Shown: in pieces, positions 44,181 through 52,098 of the stretch
Layout of the letters: every line of letters starts with the position of its first letter
How positions within the stretch are numbered: the stretch's first letter is position 1
Source: Chitinophaga niabensis
Lineage (GTDB): Bacteria > Bacteroidota > Bacteroidia > Chitinophagales > Chitinophagaceae
DNA: 64,000 nucleotides
Assembly: GCF_039545795.1 (NCBI RefSeq)
Contig: NZ_CP154260.1
Coordinates: 5,337,001-5,401,000, forward strand
Direction: 5' to 3'
Position numbers and translations under genes: made by a program
Notes under the pieces: generated by a model
Database searches by the model: none
Seen by the model: the letters and a program-made list of their open reading frames with translations, nothing else
Told to the model about the DNA's origin: nothing

Positions 44181-44235
44181 GCTTGGTACCCGGGGCTAAA
44201 AGTAATAACTAAATATCGTAACTTAAACAGTACTT

Positions 44236-44592
44236 ATGCAGCCAGACATTAAAATAAAACGCATCTATGAAGAACCGTCAAAAACAGATGGCTTCAGGAT
44301 ATTGGTGGACAGGCTATGGCCCCGCGGTTTTACAAAAGAAAAAGCGGCTATAGACGAATGGGCAAAAGACCTCGCACCTTCTAACCCTTTAAGAACATGG
44401 TTCCATCACAGTGCCGGCTCCTGGACGGATTTTGAGAAAAAGTACCTGGCGGAGTTGAAGCAGAATACAGTAGTGGGGGATTTCCTCGAACGGCATAAGG
44501 ATAAAAAGAAGATCACTTTGATCTTTGCCACGAAGGATCTTGAACATAACCATGCCCTGGTTTTGCAGCAGTATTTAACCGGGCTCTTTTAA
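44236..44592 (+). CDS. DUF488 domain protein
   Basis: 118 residues. DKFRIL-type opening (KIKRIYEEPSKTDGFRILVDRLWPRG) with FTKEKAAIDEWAKDLAPS, then the conserved W-F-H segment RTWFHHSAGSW and the C-terminal LIFATKDLEHNHALVLQQYL. The family is conserved but has no agreed role. The 3' end overlaps the convergent Crp/Fnr gene by 18 bp. Confidence 0.9.
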   Translation: MQPDIKIKRIYEEPSKTDGFRILVDRLWPRGFTKEKAAIDEWAKDLAPSNPLRTWFHHSAGSWTDFEKKYLAELKQNTVVGDFLERHKDKKKITLIFATKDLEHNHALVLQQYLTGLF

Positions 44593-45120
44593 CAACCTGT
44601 TCAGACTTCTAACCGAAATGCCCATATACCCCGCCAGGTCCTGTTTTGTGAAAGTGATCTTTTGTGCATCCAGCATAGCCAATAACTGAGGGAGTATTTC
44701 AGACAAAGCATACAATTGCTGCCGCGCACTCTTAATAGATGAATTGGCTACGCGGGTGGCCAGGAGTTCCAGTATAGCTTTGTTAAAATCAGGCATGCTT
44801 TGAATACAATGCATGAACTCCGCATGGCTCATGATATGAACAGTGAGTGGTGTAACGGCTTCTACTGAACAGATGGTTTTCTGCTTTCTGATGGCTTCTA
44901 TTTCACCCAGTACTTCTCCTTCACCTAAAAATTCAAGGATATAATCTTTATCGTTCTCCTCTGTAATAAAGCATTTGGCGATGCCTGTCCTGATGATGTA
45001 CACCTGGGTTAACTGTTCATCCTGGTGAATGAACCGCTGCCCCGCATTGATATTACGCAAGGTGGTTTTACCTTCCATCGCTTCTGTTAGCTGAAGTAGC
45101 TGCAGATTTTTCCTGATCAT
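44575..45120 (-). CDS. Crp/Fnr family transcriptional regulator
   Basis: 181 residues from ATG at 45120; an extended frame to 45135 begins with TTG and is not used. Cyclic-nucleotide-binding-like domain (LRNINAGQRFIHQDEQLTQVYII, FLGEGEVLGEIEAIRK) and C-terminal helix-turn-helix (FTKQDLAGYMGISVRSLNRLLKEPG). It diverges from the epimerase gene. A GGACA-AA-TGTCC palindrome between the two genes is a likely binding site. Confidence 0.86.
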   Translation of the reverse strand: MIRKNLQLLQLTEAMEGKTTLRNINAGQRFIHQDEQLTQVYIIRTGIAKCFITEENDKDYILEFLGEGEVLGEIEAIRKQKTICSVEAVTPLTVHIMSHAEFMHCIQSMPDFNKAILELLATRVANSSIKSARQQLYALSEILPQLLAMLDAQKITFTKQDLAGYMGISVRSLNRLLKEPG

Positions 45121-45128
45121 ACGTAAAT

Positions 45129-45171
45129 GGGACAAATGTCCTAAAATTCCCCTGAAACGTGGTTAATTTTG
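45129..45171. promoter_or_regulatory. Palindrome and -7 element before the epimerase gene
   Basis: GGACA-AA-TGTCC (45129-45140) is a 5-bp inverted repeat with a 2-bp spacer, just before the Crp/Fnr ATG. TAATTTTG (45164-45171) matches TAnnTTTG and stands 4 nt before the epimerase ATG. The first is a candidate operator for the Crp/Fnr protein on both genes. Confidence 0.5.
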
Positions 45172-45175
45172 CCCT

Positions 45176-46159
45176 ATGAAAGTTTTAGTCACCGGAAGTG
45201 CGGGACATTTGGGCGAAGCCCTCGTCCGCACATTAAGAGATCTGCAATACGAAGTAGTGAGTATGGATATATTGCCTTCTCCATTCACCACACATGTTGG
45301 TTCCATTGTTGATCCTGCTTTTGTAAAACATTGCATGAAAGGTGTACAAACCGTATTTCATGCAGCTACTTTACATAAACCCCATGTTGGTACCCATAGC
45401 AGACAGGATTTCATCGATACGAATATAACAGGTACACTCAACCTGCTGGAAGCATCCGTTACAGCAGGCGTACAACGTTTTATCTTTACCAGCACCACCA
45501 GCGTTTTTGGTGATGCACTTGTGCCTCCTGCCGGAGATCCTGCAGCATGGATAACGGAAGCGGTTACACCTGTTCCCAAAAATATCTATGGTGTAACGAA
45601 AGCAGCGGCAGAAGACCTTTGCCAGTTATTCCACAGGAACCAGGGGCTGGCCTGTATTGTGCTGAGAACATCGCGGTTCTTTCCGGAAGAAGATGATCAT
45701 AAAGATGCACGGGATACTTACGCGGATGAAAACCTCAAAGCCAATGAATACCTCTCCCGCCGTGTGGATGTTGAAGATGCAGTGAGTGCACACCTGGTGG
45801 CAGCAGAATGTGCGCAGCAGATCGGTTTCGGAAAATATATCATCAGTGCCACAACACCTTTTTTACCGGAACACCTGGCAGCATTACGAACAGATGCCCC
45901 GGAAGTATTGGCCCGTTTGTTCCCTGATTATGCAGCAGTATATGCTCAATATGGCTGGAAGTTTTTCCCGGGAATCGACAGGGTATATGTGAATGACAAA
46001 GCGAGGAATGAACTGGGCTGGCAGCCGAAGTATGATTTCAGGCAAATACTGGAACAGTTAAAAGCAGGTGAAGGAGTAAGAAGCCCCCTGGCAAAGATCA
46101 TCGGGGCAAAAGGATACCATGCGGAAGGGTTTTCCGAGGGGCCTTATCCAGTGCGATAG
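45176..46159 (+). CDS. NAD-dependent epimerase/dehydratase family protein
   Basis: 327 residues of the extended SDR type: VTGSAGHLGEAL (NAD loop), YGVTKAAAED (YxxxK catalytic pair) with TSTTSVFGD, and FTSTTSV preceding. It would act on a nucleotide-sugar or similar compound; the residues of the substrate loop do not identify it. It stands in front of the convergent HxlR gene with a 5-bp gap. Confidence 0.88.
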   Translation: MKVLVTGSAGHLGEALVRTLRDLQYEVVSMDILPSPFTTHVGSIVDPAFVKHCMKGVQTVFHAATLHKPHVGTHSRQDFIDTNITGTLNLLEASVTAGVQRFIFTSTTSVFGDALVPPAGDPAAWITEAVTPVPKNIYGVTKAAAEDLCQLFHRNQGLACIVLRTSRFFPEEDDHKDARDTYADENLKANEYLSRRVDVEDAVSAHLVAAECAQQIGFGKYIISATTPFLPEHLAALRTDAPEVLARLFPDYAAVYAQYGWKFFPGIDRVYVNDKARNELGWQPKYDFRQILEQLKAGEGVRSPLAKIIGAKGYHAEGFSEGPYPVR

Positions 46160-46164
46160 CAATA

Positions 46165-46503
46165 TTATTTCCCCCTGGCCATAATATGTTTCCTGTGTTG
46201 CTTTCCCCAGCTGATCATTTCGAGGATGATGGACCCGAATGAGCGGCAATAATCGGTGGATTCATACTTTACGGGGATATCCGCATCCCTGTCTTCCGTA
46301 CGCTTCACGAGATTATTCAACTCCATTTCTTTCAGCTCACGGGATAACATACGGGTACTGATGCCCGGAATGCTCCTTTCAATTTCCCTGAAACGATGAT
46401 TACCATTGCAGATGGAATTGATGATAAGCAATCTCCATTTGCCACCTAATACATGCATGGTGTCCTGCAATGCCTGCACTTCTTCCTGCTGATCTCTCTT
46501 CAT
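46165..46503 (-). CDS. HxlR-type winged-helix transcriptional regulator
   Basis: 112 residues. VLGGKWRLLIINSICNGNHRF and FREIERSIPGISTRMLSRELKEMELN are the HxlR winged-helix core, followed by PVKYESTDY. These regulators often respond to electrophiles or redox stress. It is divergent from an SDR gene; the shared 65-bp gap holds a four-half-site operator that overlaps its own -7 element. Confidence 0.92.
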   Translation of the reverse strand: MKRDQQEEVQALQDTMHVLGGKWRLLIINSICNGNHRFREIERSIPGISTRMLSRELKEMELNNLVKRTEDRDADIPVKYESTDYCRSFGSIILEMISWGKQHRKHIMARGK

Positions 46504-46511
46504 AATAACCT

Positions 46512-46564
46512 GGTATACTCTGTTATACCGGTAACAAAGTTATACCATTCCGCTCATAACTTTG
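46512..46564. promoter_or_regulatory. HxlR/SDR shared operator and promoters
   Basis: Four half-sites related to GGTATAAC: GGTATACT at 46512, reversed GGTATAACA at 46521-46529, GGTAAC at 46530, and reversed GGTATAAC at 46539-46546, arranged as two inverted pairs. The HxlR -7 TAACTTTG (minus, 46535-46542) lies inside the operator; the SDR -7 TAACTTTG (plus, 46557-46564) is 4 nt before its ATG. Such a layout predicts auto- and cross-repression. Confidence 0.65.
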
Positions 46565-46568
46565 CTGC

Positions 46569-47387
46569 ATGAATAAGACAATTTTTATCACAGGAACCAG
46601 CTCCGGGCTGGGGAAAGCGAGCGCAAAATACTTTGCTGAAGCAGGCTGGAATGTGGCAGCCACTATGCGCACACCGGAAAAAGAAACAGCACTCACCCAA
46701 TACGCCAATATCAGGATCTTCAAGCTGGACGTTACAGACCTGGCACAGGTAAAAACAGCTACAGAACAGGCCATTGCAGCGTTTGGGCGGATCGATGTGG
46801 TATTGAACAATGCAGGCATGGGAACTTATGGTGCATTGGAACTGGCCAGGGAGGAGGATATCGACTGGCAATTTGCTGTGAATACCCGCGGCCCAATAAA
46901 TATCATCCGTTCTTTCTTACCTCACTTCCGTAATAACGGCGGCGGCATGTTCATCAACGTAAGTTCATTTATGGGCATCACTACCGCAGTTCCCTTAGGC
47001 TCATTGTATAATATGTCCAAATTTGCACTGGAAGGCTTAACGGAAGGGTTGTACTATGAACTGAAGCCCTTAAACATTGACCTCCGGCTGATTGAACAGG
47101 GTGGTATGACGGAAACTAATTTCGGAGATAGTGTGAGATGGAATACTAACCCGGATATAACTGTTTATGATCAGCAGACGGCGAAACTAAAAGACCTGTT
47201 TGCCCACGCGGATGACAGTTTGAAAGATAACACGCTGGACATTGTAAAAGTGATCGCGGGTTTGGCTAACCGGGAAAGTGATCAGTTCAGAACGGTGATA
47301 GGTGCTACGGGTAATGGACTAATGGCTTTGCGGAATTCCCTGCCCATTGAAGCATATCTTGAGAAGATGGCGGTCAACTGGGGTTAA
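46569..47387 (+). CDS. Short-chain dehydrogenase/reductase
   Basis: 272 residues of the classical SDR family: TGTSSGLGKAS (cofactor loop), VVLNNAGMGTYGALE, the catalytic Ser in INVSSFMG, and YNMSKFALEG (Tyr and Lys). It is very probably controlled by the divergent HxlR regulator, and may detoxify an aldehyde or quinone. A perfect terminator follows. Confidence 0.93.
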   Translation: MNKTIFITGTSSGLGKASAKYFAEAGWNVAATMRTPEKETALTQYANIRIFKLDVTDLAQVKTATEQAIAAFGRIDVVLNNAGMGTYGALELAREEDIDWQFAVNTRGPINIIRSFLPHFRNNGGGMFINVSSFMGITTAVPLGSLYNMSKFALEGLTEGLYYELKPLNIDLRLIEQGGMTETNFGDSVRWNTNPDITVYDQQTAKLKDLFAHADDSLKDNTLDIVKVIAGLANRESDQFRTVIGATGNGLMALRNSLPIEAYLEKMAVNWG

Positions 47388-47391
47388 AACA

Positions 47392-47423
47392 AAAAGGGCA
47401 TTCAGTATGCTGAATGCCCTTTT
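47392..47423. terminator. Bidirectional terminator
   Basis: AAAAGGGCATTCAG-TATG-CTGAATGCCCTTTT, a perfect 14-bp stem, between the convergent SDR and DUF1080 genes; both sides have an A/T run. Confidence 0.93.
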
Positions 47424-47430
47424 GCTATAA

Positions 47431-48405
47431 TTATTTAGCAGGTGTGATCACTATCTTTCTGAATTCAATAGGGCCATGGTCCCCCTGTATGTAGATCGGG
47501 CCTGGTTCTCCTTCGTTGCTATCCAATGCTCCACCTGTAATACCGGGGATCTCCTGGTTGCTGATAACGGTTTTGCCATTCACCACAATCGTTACCATCC
47601 GGCCAATGAGGGTGATATCATAACTTTGCCATTTGTCAGGACCAAGTGCTGCAATTTCACTGGGTGCCAGGAAACCGTATACGCCACTGAACAATACGCT
47701 GGCAGGATGTGCATCAGCAGGACTGTCTTCTATCTGCACCTCGTAACGACCTCTTAAATAAACACCACTGTTGCTTCCCTTCTGATACCTGAACTCCACA
47801 TGCAATTTAAAGTCGGTAAAGGTTTGCTCAGAGATCAGGTTAGCGCCTGAACGAGGACTGGTCAGCACACCGTTCTTTACTTCCCACTGATTCTTACCTA
47901 ATGCCTTCCAGCCTGCGAGGTCTTTTCCATTGAATAAGTTGATGGCTTTGCCCCAAACCGGTGCGGCCGTTCTTTTCAGATAGGGTGCCTTCACGCCTTT
48001 CCAGTTGTATTTCTTTCCTTCGCTGGTAGTAAGGGTACCTTCGATGCCTGCGCCGGTCAATGCGCCTTCGATCACAAAATCCTGGTTACCGCCTTCCCAT
48101 TGTGGCGGGATGGAGAAACTGAACTTACCATTATCAAAATTCACTTTCGCTACCGGACGGGCACTTCCGGAAACGCCTACAAAATAACCCACCAGGGTAC
48201 GGTTGCCGGAAAGTTTTACTTCCAGCCAGGAGGGAGCTGGTTTTCCATCCTGATCAATTGTAATATCCCAACGTCCGATGAGGTCTTTGGAATCTGCCGG
48301 GTTTTGTGCTGTAACAGATACCGATCTGCCCTCTGCCAGTACTGACGCTGCTGAACCCAGGAGGGTGAAGCAACTCATGCTCAATACAAGGATTTCTTTA
48401 CGCAT
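47431..48405 (-). CDS. Secreted DUF1080 protein (3-keto-disaccharide hydrolase-like)
   Basis: 324 residues. Signal peptide ending VLAEGRS region (FTLLGSAASVLAEG). The first half (DSKDLIGRWDITIDQDGKPA) is a lipocalin-like beta-rich domain; the second half (LFNGKDLAGWKAL, FRYQKGSNSGVYLRGRYEVQI) is the concanavalin-like DUF1080 fold, used in 3-keto-glycoside hydrolysis in Bacteroidota. The two-part layout hints at a sugar-binding plus hydrolytic role. It is alone, behind the SDR terminator. Confidence 0.88.
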   Translation of the reverse strand: MRKEILVLSMSCFTLLGSAASVLAEGRSVSVTAQNPADSKDLIGRWDITIDQDGKPAPSWLEVKLSGNRTLVGYFVGVSGSARPVAKVNFDNGKFSFSIPPQWEGGNQDFVIEGALTGAGIEGTLTTSEGKKYNWKGVKAPYLKRTAAPVWGKAINLFNGKDLAGWKALGKNQWEVKNGVLTSPRSGANLISEQTFTDFKLHVEFRYQKGSNSGVYLRGRYEVQIEDSPADAHPASVLFSGVYGFLAPSEIAALGPDKWQSYDITLIGRMVTIVVNGKTVISNQEIPGITGGALDSNEGEPGPIYIQGDHGPIEFRKIVITPAK

Positions 48406-48489
48406 ATGAACTCTATTTAATTATCAATGTTGCCCCTTTGGCAAGGAGCAACAAGATAATATTTTTGCGGGAAGAATGTGGCAATGAAT

Positions 48490-49257
48490 TTACTTGCTAT
48501 TGGTGGCGGCTTCTATCACTACTTTCGCCACTGCGGCTGGTTGGGAGAGGAATACCACATGGCTGCCCTTTACCTCTGTTATTTTTGTATTGGACCTTTT
48601 GTACATGTTCCGCTGGATCTCAGGGACGATGCTTTTATCTTCTGTAGCCACTATACCATAGCTGGGTTTGTCTTTCCAGGCAGCTTTGGTAACAGGGGTG
48701 ATAAAACCTTTTGCATGAAAAGCACCCTGGGAGGCATACATAAAATCAGCGTCTGCTTTAGGAATGTCTGCACAAAAACCTGCATGGTATTTAGCTTTGT
48801 CGTAGTAAACGATGCCTTTATCATCCGGAGGCAGTACACCATTTTCAGGAGCGGGTGGAGCTGTCTGCAACCATTGTACGGTTGTTTCTCCACTATCAGG
48901 TTGAACAGCGGCTACGTAAACAAGGGCTGCTACTTTTGGATGGTTGCCGGCCTGGGTAATTACCGTACCGCCCCATGAATGGCCAACCAGGATTGCAGGT
49001 CCGTCCTGCTTATCCAAGGCCAGGTGTGTTGCGGCCACATCATCTTCGAGGGAACTCAATGGATTCTGTACGATGGTTACGTTGTACCCTTTTTTGGTGA
49101 GTATGTTATAGAGGGGTTTCCAACCGGAGCCGTCTGCAAAGGCTCCATGAACCAATACTACATTTTTTACGGCTTGTGCTTTAGTGATAGTTGCAGAAGC
49201 AAGAATAGAGAATAAGATAGCCAGGGTGGCGAAGATGCCGTTTTTTAACTTTTTCAT
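48490..49257 (-). CDS. Secreted alpha/beta hydrolase
   Basis: 255 residues. Signal peptide (ATLAILFSILASATITKAQ). VLVHGAFADGSGWKPL (oxyanion), VGHSWGGTVI (nucleophile elbow), GSHVVFLSQP (His) and an acid in ATEDKSIVP form a complete triad. It resembles the haloperoxidase/esterase group of small alpha/beta hydrolases. It is 84 bp upstream of DUF1080 on the same strand and 96 bp downstream of the AraC gene. Confidence 0.87.
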   Translation of the reverse strand: MKKLKNGIFATLAILFSILASATITKAQAVKNVVLVHGAFADGSGWKPLYNILTKKGYNVTIVQNPLSSLEDDVAATHLALDKQDGPAILVGHSWGGTVITQAGNHPKVAALVYVAAVQPDSGETTVQWLQTAPPAPENGVLPPDDKGIVYYDKAKYHAGFCADIPKADADFMYASQGAFHAKGFITPVTKAAWKDKPSYGIVATEDKSIVPEIQRNMYKRSNTKITEVKGSHVVFLSQPAAVAKVVIEAATNSK

Positions 49258-49353
49258 TTCTTTGGTAGCTGATGTTTTTATGCTGCATCAACAGTACAAA
49301 GGTGCATCGGGAAAGGGTCCCGAAAAATGTGGATACTTCCCGGAGTATTGTAA

Positions 49354-50205
49354 TTATTTCCCGTCCCCGTCTTTATTCCTGAATTCAAGGGGGGATAAAG
49401 AAGTATGTTTCCTGAAAAAGTTGCTGAAATAGGCCGGATCTTCAAATCCCAGCTCGTAGGTGATCTGCTTCACGGATTTTTTGGTATAGTATAATAAGCG
49501 TTTAGCTTCTATGATGATCCTGCCCTGGATCACCTGCAAGGGGGTCTGCTGATTGTACAGGGCAAAAACATTAGCTAATGTTTTGGGAGACTTATTCAAA
49601 CATTGGGCGTAGTAATTCACGGAGTGTTCTGAACGGAAACTCCCCTCCACCAGTAAGTTAAACTTCCGGAACAGGTCCAGCCGCTCGTCATGTAACCTGG
49701 GGTCCGGGATATGTTCTGATCTTGCCCATTTGGTGATCATGATGATCAGTCTTTTTAGCAGCACCATCAGCATTTCACCCTGTATATTATCTTTCGTTCT
49801 TAATTCTTCTTTGAAAATATCCAGCAACAACTGCATTTTATACTGCGCCTCTTCATCCAGGTGTATAAACAGCGGATTGGCCATGCCGAATAAAAACCCT
49901 ACGCAGCTGACCTCTGCGTCATGGTCAACGATGCAATAGAATTCGCGGTTAAACTGCCAGGCTACAACATCTGCCGCCCGTTCAAAGTAAAACGACTGAT
50001 CGAACATCAGCGGCATGATGGTGTGGGACCTAAAATCGTGTGCTTCCCCATCGATGGTAACGGTTTGTTTTTCGCCGCAATTCCAGGCTATGGTGAAATA
50101 CTTCTTCGGCCGGTCGCGCGTATAAAAAAGGCGGTCAAAATCCTGTTCATCTGTCAGCAACAGGAGGTCACCACCGGTTTTTGGGTCAGTAATGGCTAGT
50201 TTCAT
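49354..50205 (-). CDS. AraC family transcriptional regulator
   Basis: 283 residues. The N-terminal part (FYTRDRPKKYFTIAWNCGEK) is a cupin-like sensing domain; the C-terminal helix-turn-helix has LNKSPKTLANVFALY, and the last conserved stretch SVKQITYELGFEDPAYFSNFFR with KHTSLSPLEFR. It is divergent from the ABC exporter pair and faces an 8-bp inverted repeat in the shared gap, so it may regulate the exporter. Confidence 0.86.
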   Translation of the reverse strand: MKLAITDPKTGGDLLLLTDEQDFDRLFYTRDRPKKYFTIAWNCGEKQTVTIDGEAHDFRSHTIMPLMFDQSFYFERAADVVAWQFNREFYCIVDHDAEVSCVGFLFGMANPLFIHLDEEAQYKMQLLLDIFKEELRTKDNIQGEMLMVLLKRLIIMITKWARSEHIPDPRLHDERLDLFRKFNLLVEGSFRSEHSVNYYAQCLNKSPKTLANVFALYNQQTPLQVIQGRIIIEAKRLLYYTKKSVKQITYELGFEDPAYFSNFFRKHTSLSPLEFRNKDGDGK

Positions 50206-50211
50206 GGGGGT

Positions 50212-50254
50212 TAAAGATAAGAATTACTAACGGGACTGGTAAAATGACCAGTCC
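50212..50254. promoter_or_regulatory. AraC/ABC intergenic -7 element and inverted repeat
   Basis: Minus-strand TATCTTTA (50212-50219) lies 6 nt before the AraC ATG. A perfect inverted repeat GGACTGGT-AAAATG-ACCAGTCC lies at 50233-50254, in the gap between divergent AraC and ABC genes, and is a likely operator. Confidence 0.5.
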
Positions 50255-50325
50255 TGTACGTCATTTTGCCGCCTTTTTCCGTAAAAATTCACGAACTTTA
50301 GACCCATTTTTTCTCCCCTTCGTCC

Positions 50326-52098
50326 ATGCAACCGTCCAATCAAATGAAAAAAGCTAACGGAAAAGACCATGCCCGCAAAAAGCCTCCCGGGCTGATGGGG
50401 CTTGTGAAGCCATATAAAAAGCTGATCACCCTCCTTATTGTATTGGCCATCCTCAGCAATGGTTTGAACCTCGTGATCCCAAAGATCATTTCTCATGGTA
50501 TAGATGCCATAGAAAAAGGGCAGCTCACGCTGAAAACGATCATCATTCAATTCTCCCTGACGGGGATCTCCGTTTTCATCTTTGCCTGGCTGCAAAGCCT
50601 GGTGCAAACCTATGCTTCAGAGAAGGTGGCCAGGGATCTGCGTGCGAGACTGAGTGAACGGATCTCCCGTCAGAGTTATGCCTACATACAGGAAACCAAT
50701 CCTTCCCGTTTGCTCACGAACTTCACGGCAGATATAGATTCCATCAAGATGTTTGTATCGATGGCCATTGTGTCCATCGCTTCTTCCTTGTTCATTATCA
50801 TTGGTGCCGCTATATTGCTGTTTACAATAGACTGGCCACTGGCATTGGTTGTACTGATGATCATTCCCATGATCGGCACGGCTTTTTACCTGATCCTGAA
50901 AAAAGTAAGGGGCCTGTATATGAAAGGCCGCGAAGCAATAGACTGGCTGAACAAGGTGATCACAGAAAGTATACTGGGTGCAGCACTTATAAGAGTGCTG
51001 AATGCGCAACAGCCGGAATACGACAAATTCATGGTAGCAAGCAAGGATGCCCGAAACATAGGGCTTTCCATTATGCGCCTGTTTTCTCTGCTAATACCGG
51101 TGATCTGGTTTTCGGCGAGTATGGCTACGCTGTCCATCCTGGCGCTGGGTGGTCATTTTGTGATCACGGGCACTATGAGCCTGGGTGACCTGGCTGCATT
51201 TAATGGTTATTTATCCATGCTCATTTTCCCGATCATCTTAATTGGTTTCATGAGCAATGTGATTGCGCAGGCCGGTGCTTCTTATCAACGCATACAAAGT
51301 ATACTATCTACACCAGACCCTGTTGAACCGGGTACACTTACAGATACACTCAAAGGAGATATTGCACTGGAGAACATTTCTCTTCAATATGGGCAAAAGT
51401 TTGTACTGAAAGATGTTTCCTTTTCCATCAAGGCCGGATCCAGGACAGCGATCATTGGTCCTACCGCTGCCGGTAAAACGCAATTGCTCTACCTGCTCAC
51501 CAACCTGGTGAAACCCGGTTCCGGCAGGATCACTTATGATGGCAGGGATATCAACGAATACCAGAAAGAAACATTACATCAGCAGGTAGGACTGGTGTTC
51601 CAGGACAGCATCATTTTCAATATCAGCCTGCGGGAGAATATCGCGTTTAATGAAAACGTTACGGAAGAAGCGATGGATAAGGCCATTGAAACAGCTGCAC
51701 TGAAAAACTTTGTGTTATCCCTTCCGGAACAATTGAACGCAATTGTTTCTGAACGGGGCACGAGTCTTTCCGGTGGACAGAAGCAACGTATTATGCTGGC
51801 ACGTGCACTGGCCATCCAACCGAAAATATTATTGCTGGACGATTTCACGGCCAGGGTAGATAAAAACACAGAACAGCAGATCCTGGAAAACGTAACACGT
51901 AATTATCCGGGGATCACGCTGCTCTCTGTTACACAAAAGATCGCGGATGTAGAGCAATATGATCAGATCATATTACTGATGGAAGGAGAGCTGGTGGCTA
52001 AAGGCACACATCCCGAACTGATGCAAACCTGCCCTGAATATGTGCAGATCTATCAATCACAACGCAGTACAAGCCATTATGAATTACAACCTGAATAA
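50326..52098 (+). CDS. Heterodimeric ABC exporter subunit with degenerate ATP site (TM287-like)
   Basis: 590 residues: six-helix membrane domain (residues 30-310) fused to an ATPase. Walker A GPTAAGKTQ near 378, signature LSGGQKQRI near 480, Walker B LLLDDFTARVD near 503 with Asp in place of the catalytic Glu, and switch-loop TQKIAD with Gln instead of His. These changes mark it as the degenerate member. It pairs with the next gene, which overlaps its end by 20 bp. The start could also be MKKANGK at 50344. The substrate is not known; this class exports drugs, lipids or peptides. Confidence 0.92.
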   Translation: MQPSNQMKKANGKDHARKKPPGLMGLVKPYKKLITLLIVLAILSNGLNLVIPKIISHGIDAIEKGQLTLKTIIIQFSLTGISVFIFAWLQSLVQTYASEKVARDLRARLSERISRQSYAYIQETNPSRLLTNFTADIDSIKMFVSMAIVSIASSLFIIIGAAILLFTIDWPLALVVLMIIPMIGTAFYLILKKVRGLYMKGREAIDWLNKVITESILGAALIRVLNAQQPEYDKFMVASKDARNIGLSIMRLFSLLIPVIWFSASMATLSILALGGHFVITGTMSLGDLAAFNGYLSMLIFPIILIGFMSNVIAQAGASYQRIQSILSTPDPVEPGTLTDTLKGDIALENISLQYGQKFVLKDVSFSIKAGSRTAIIGPTAAGKTQLLYLLTNLVKPGSGRITYDGRDINEYQKETLHQQVGLVFQDSIIFNISLRENIAFNENVTEEAMDKAIETAALKNFVLSLPEQLNAIVSERGTSLSGGQKQRIMLARALAIQPKILLLDDFTARVDKNTEQQILENVTRNYPGITLLSVTQKIADVEQYDQIILLMEGELVAKGTHPELMQTCPEYVQIYQSQRSTSHYELQPE

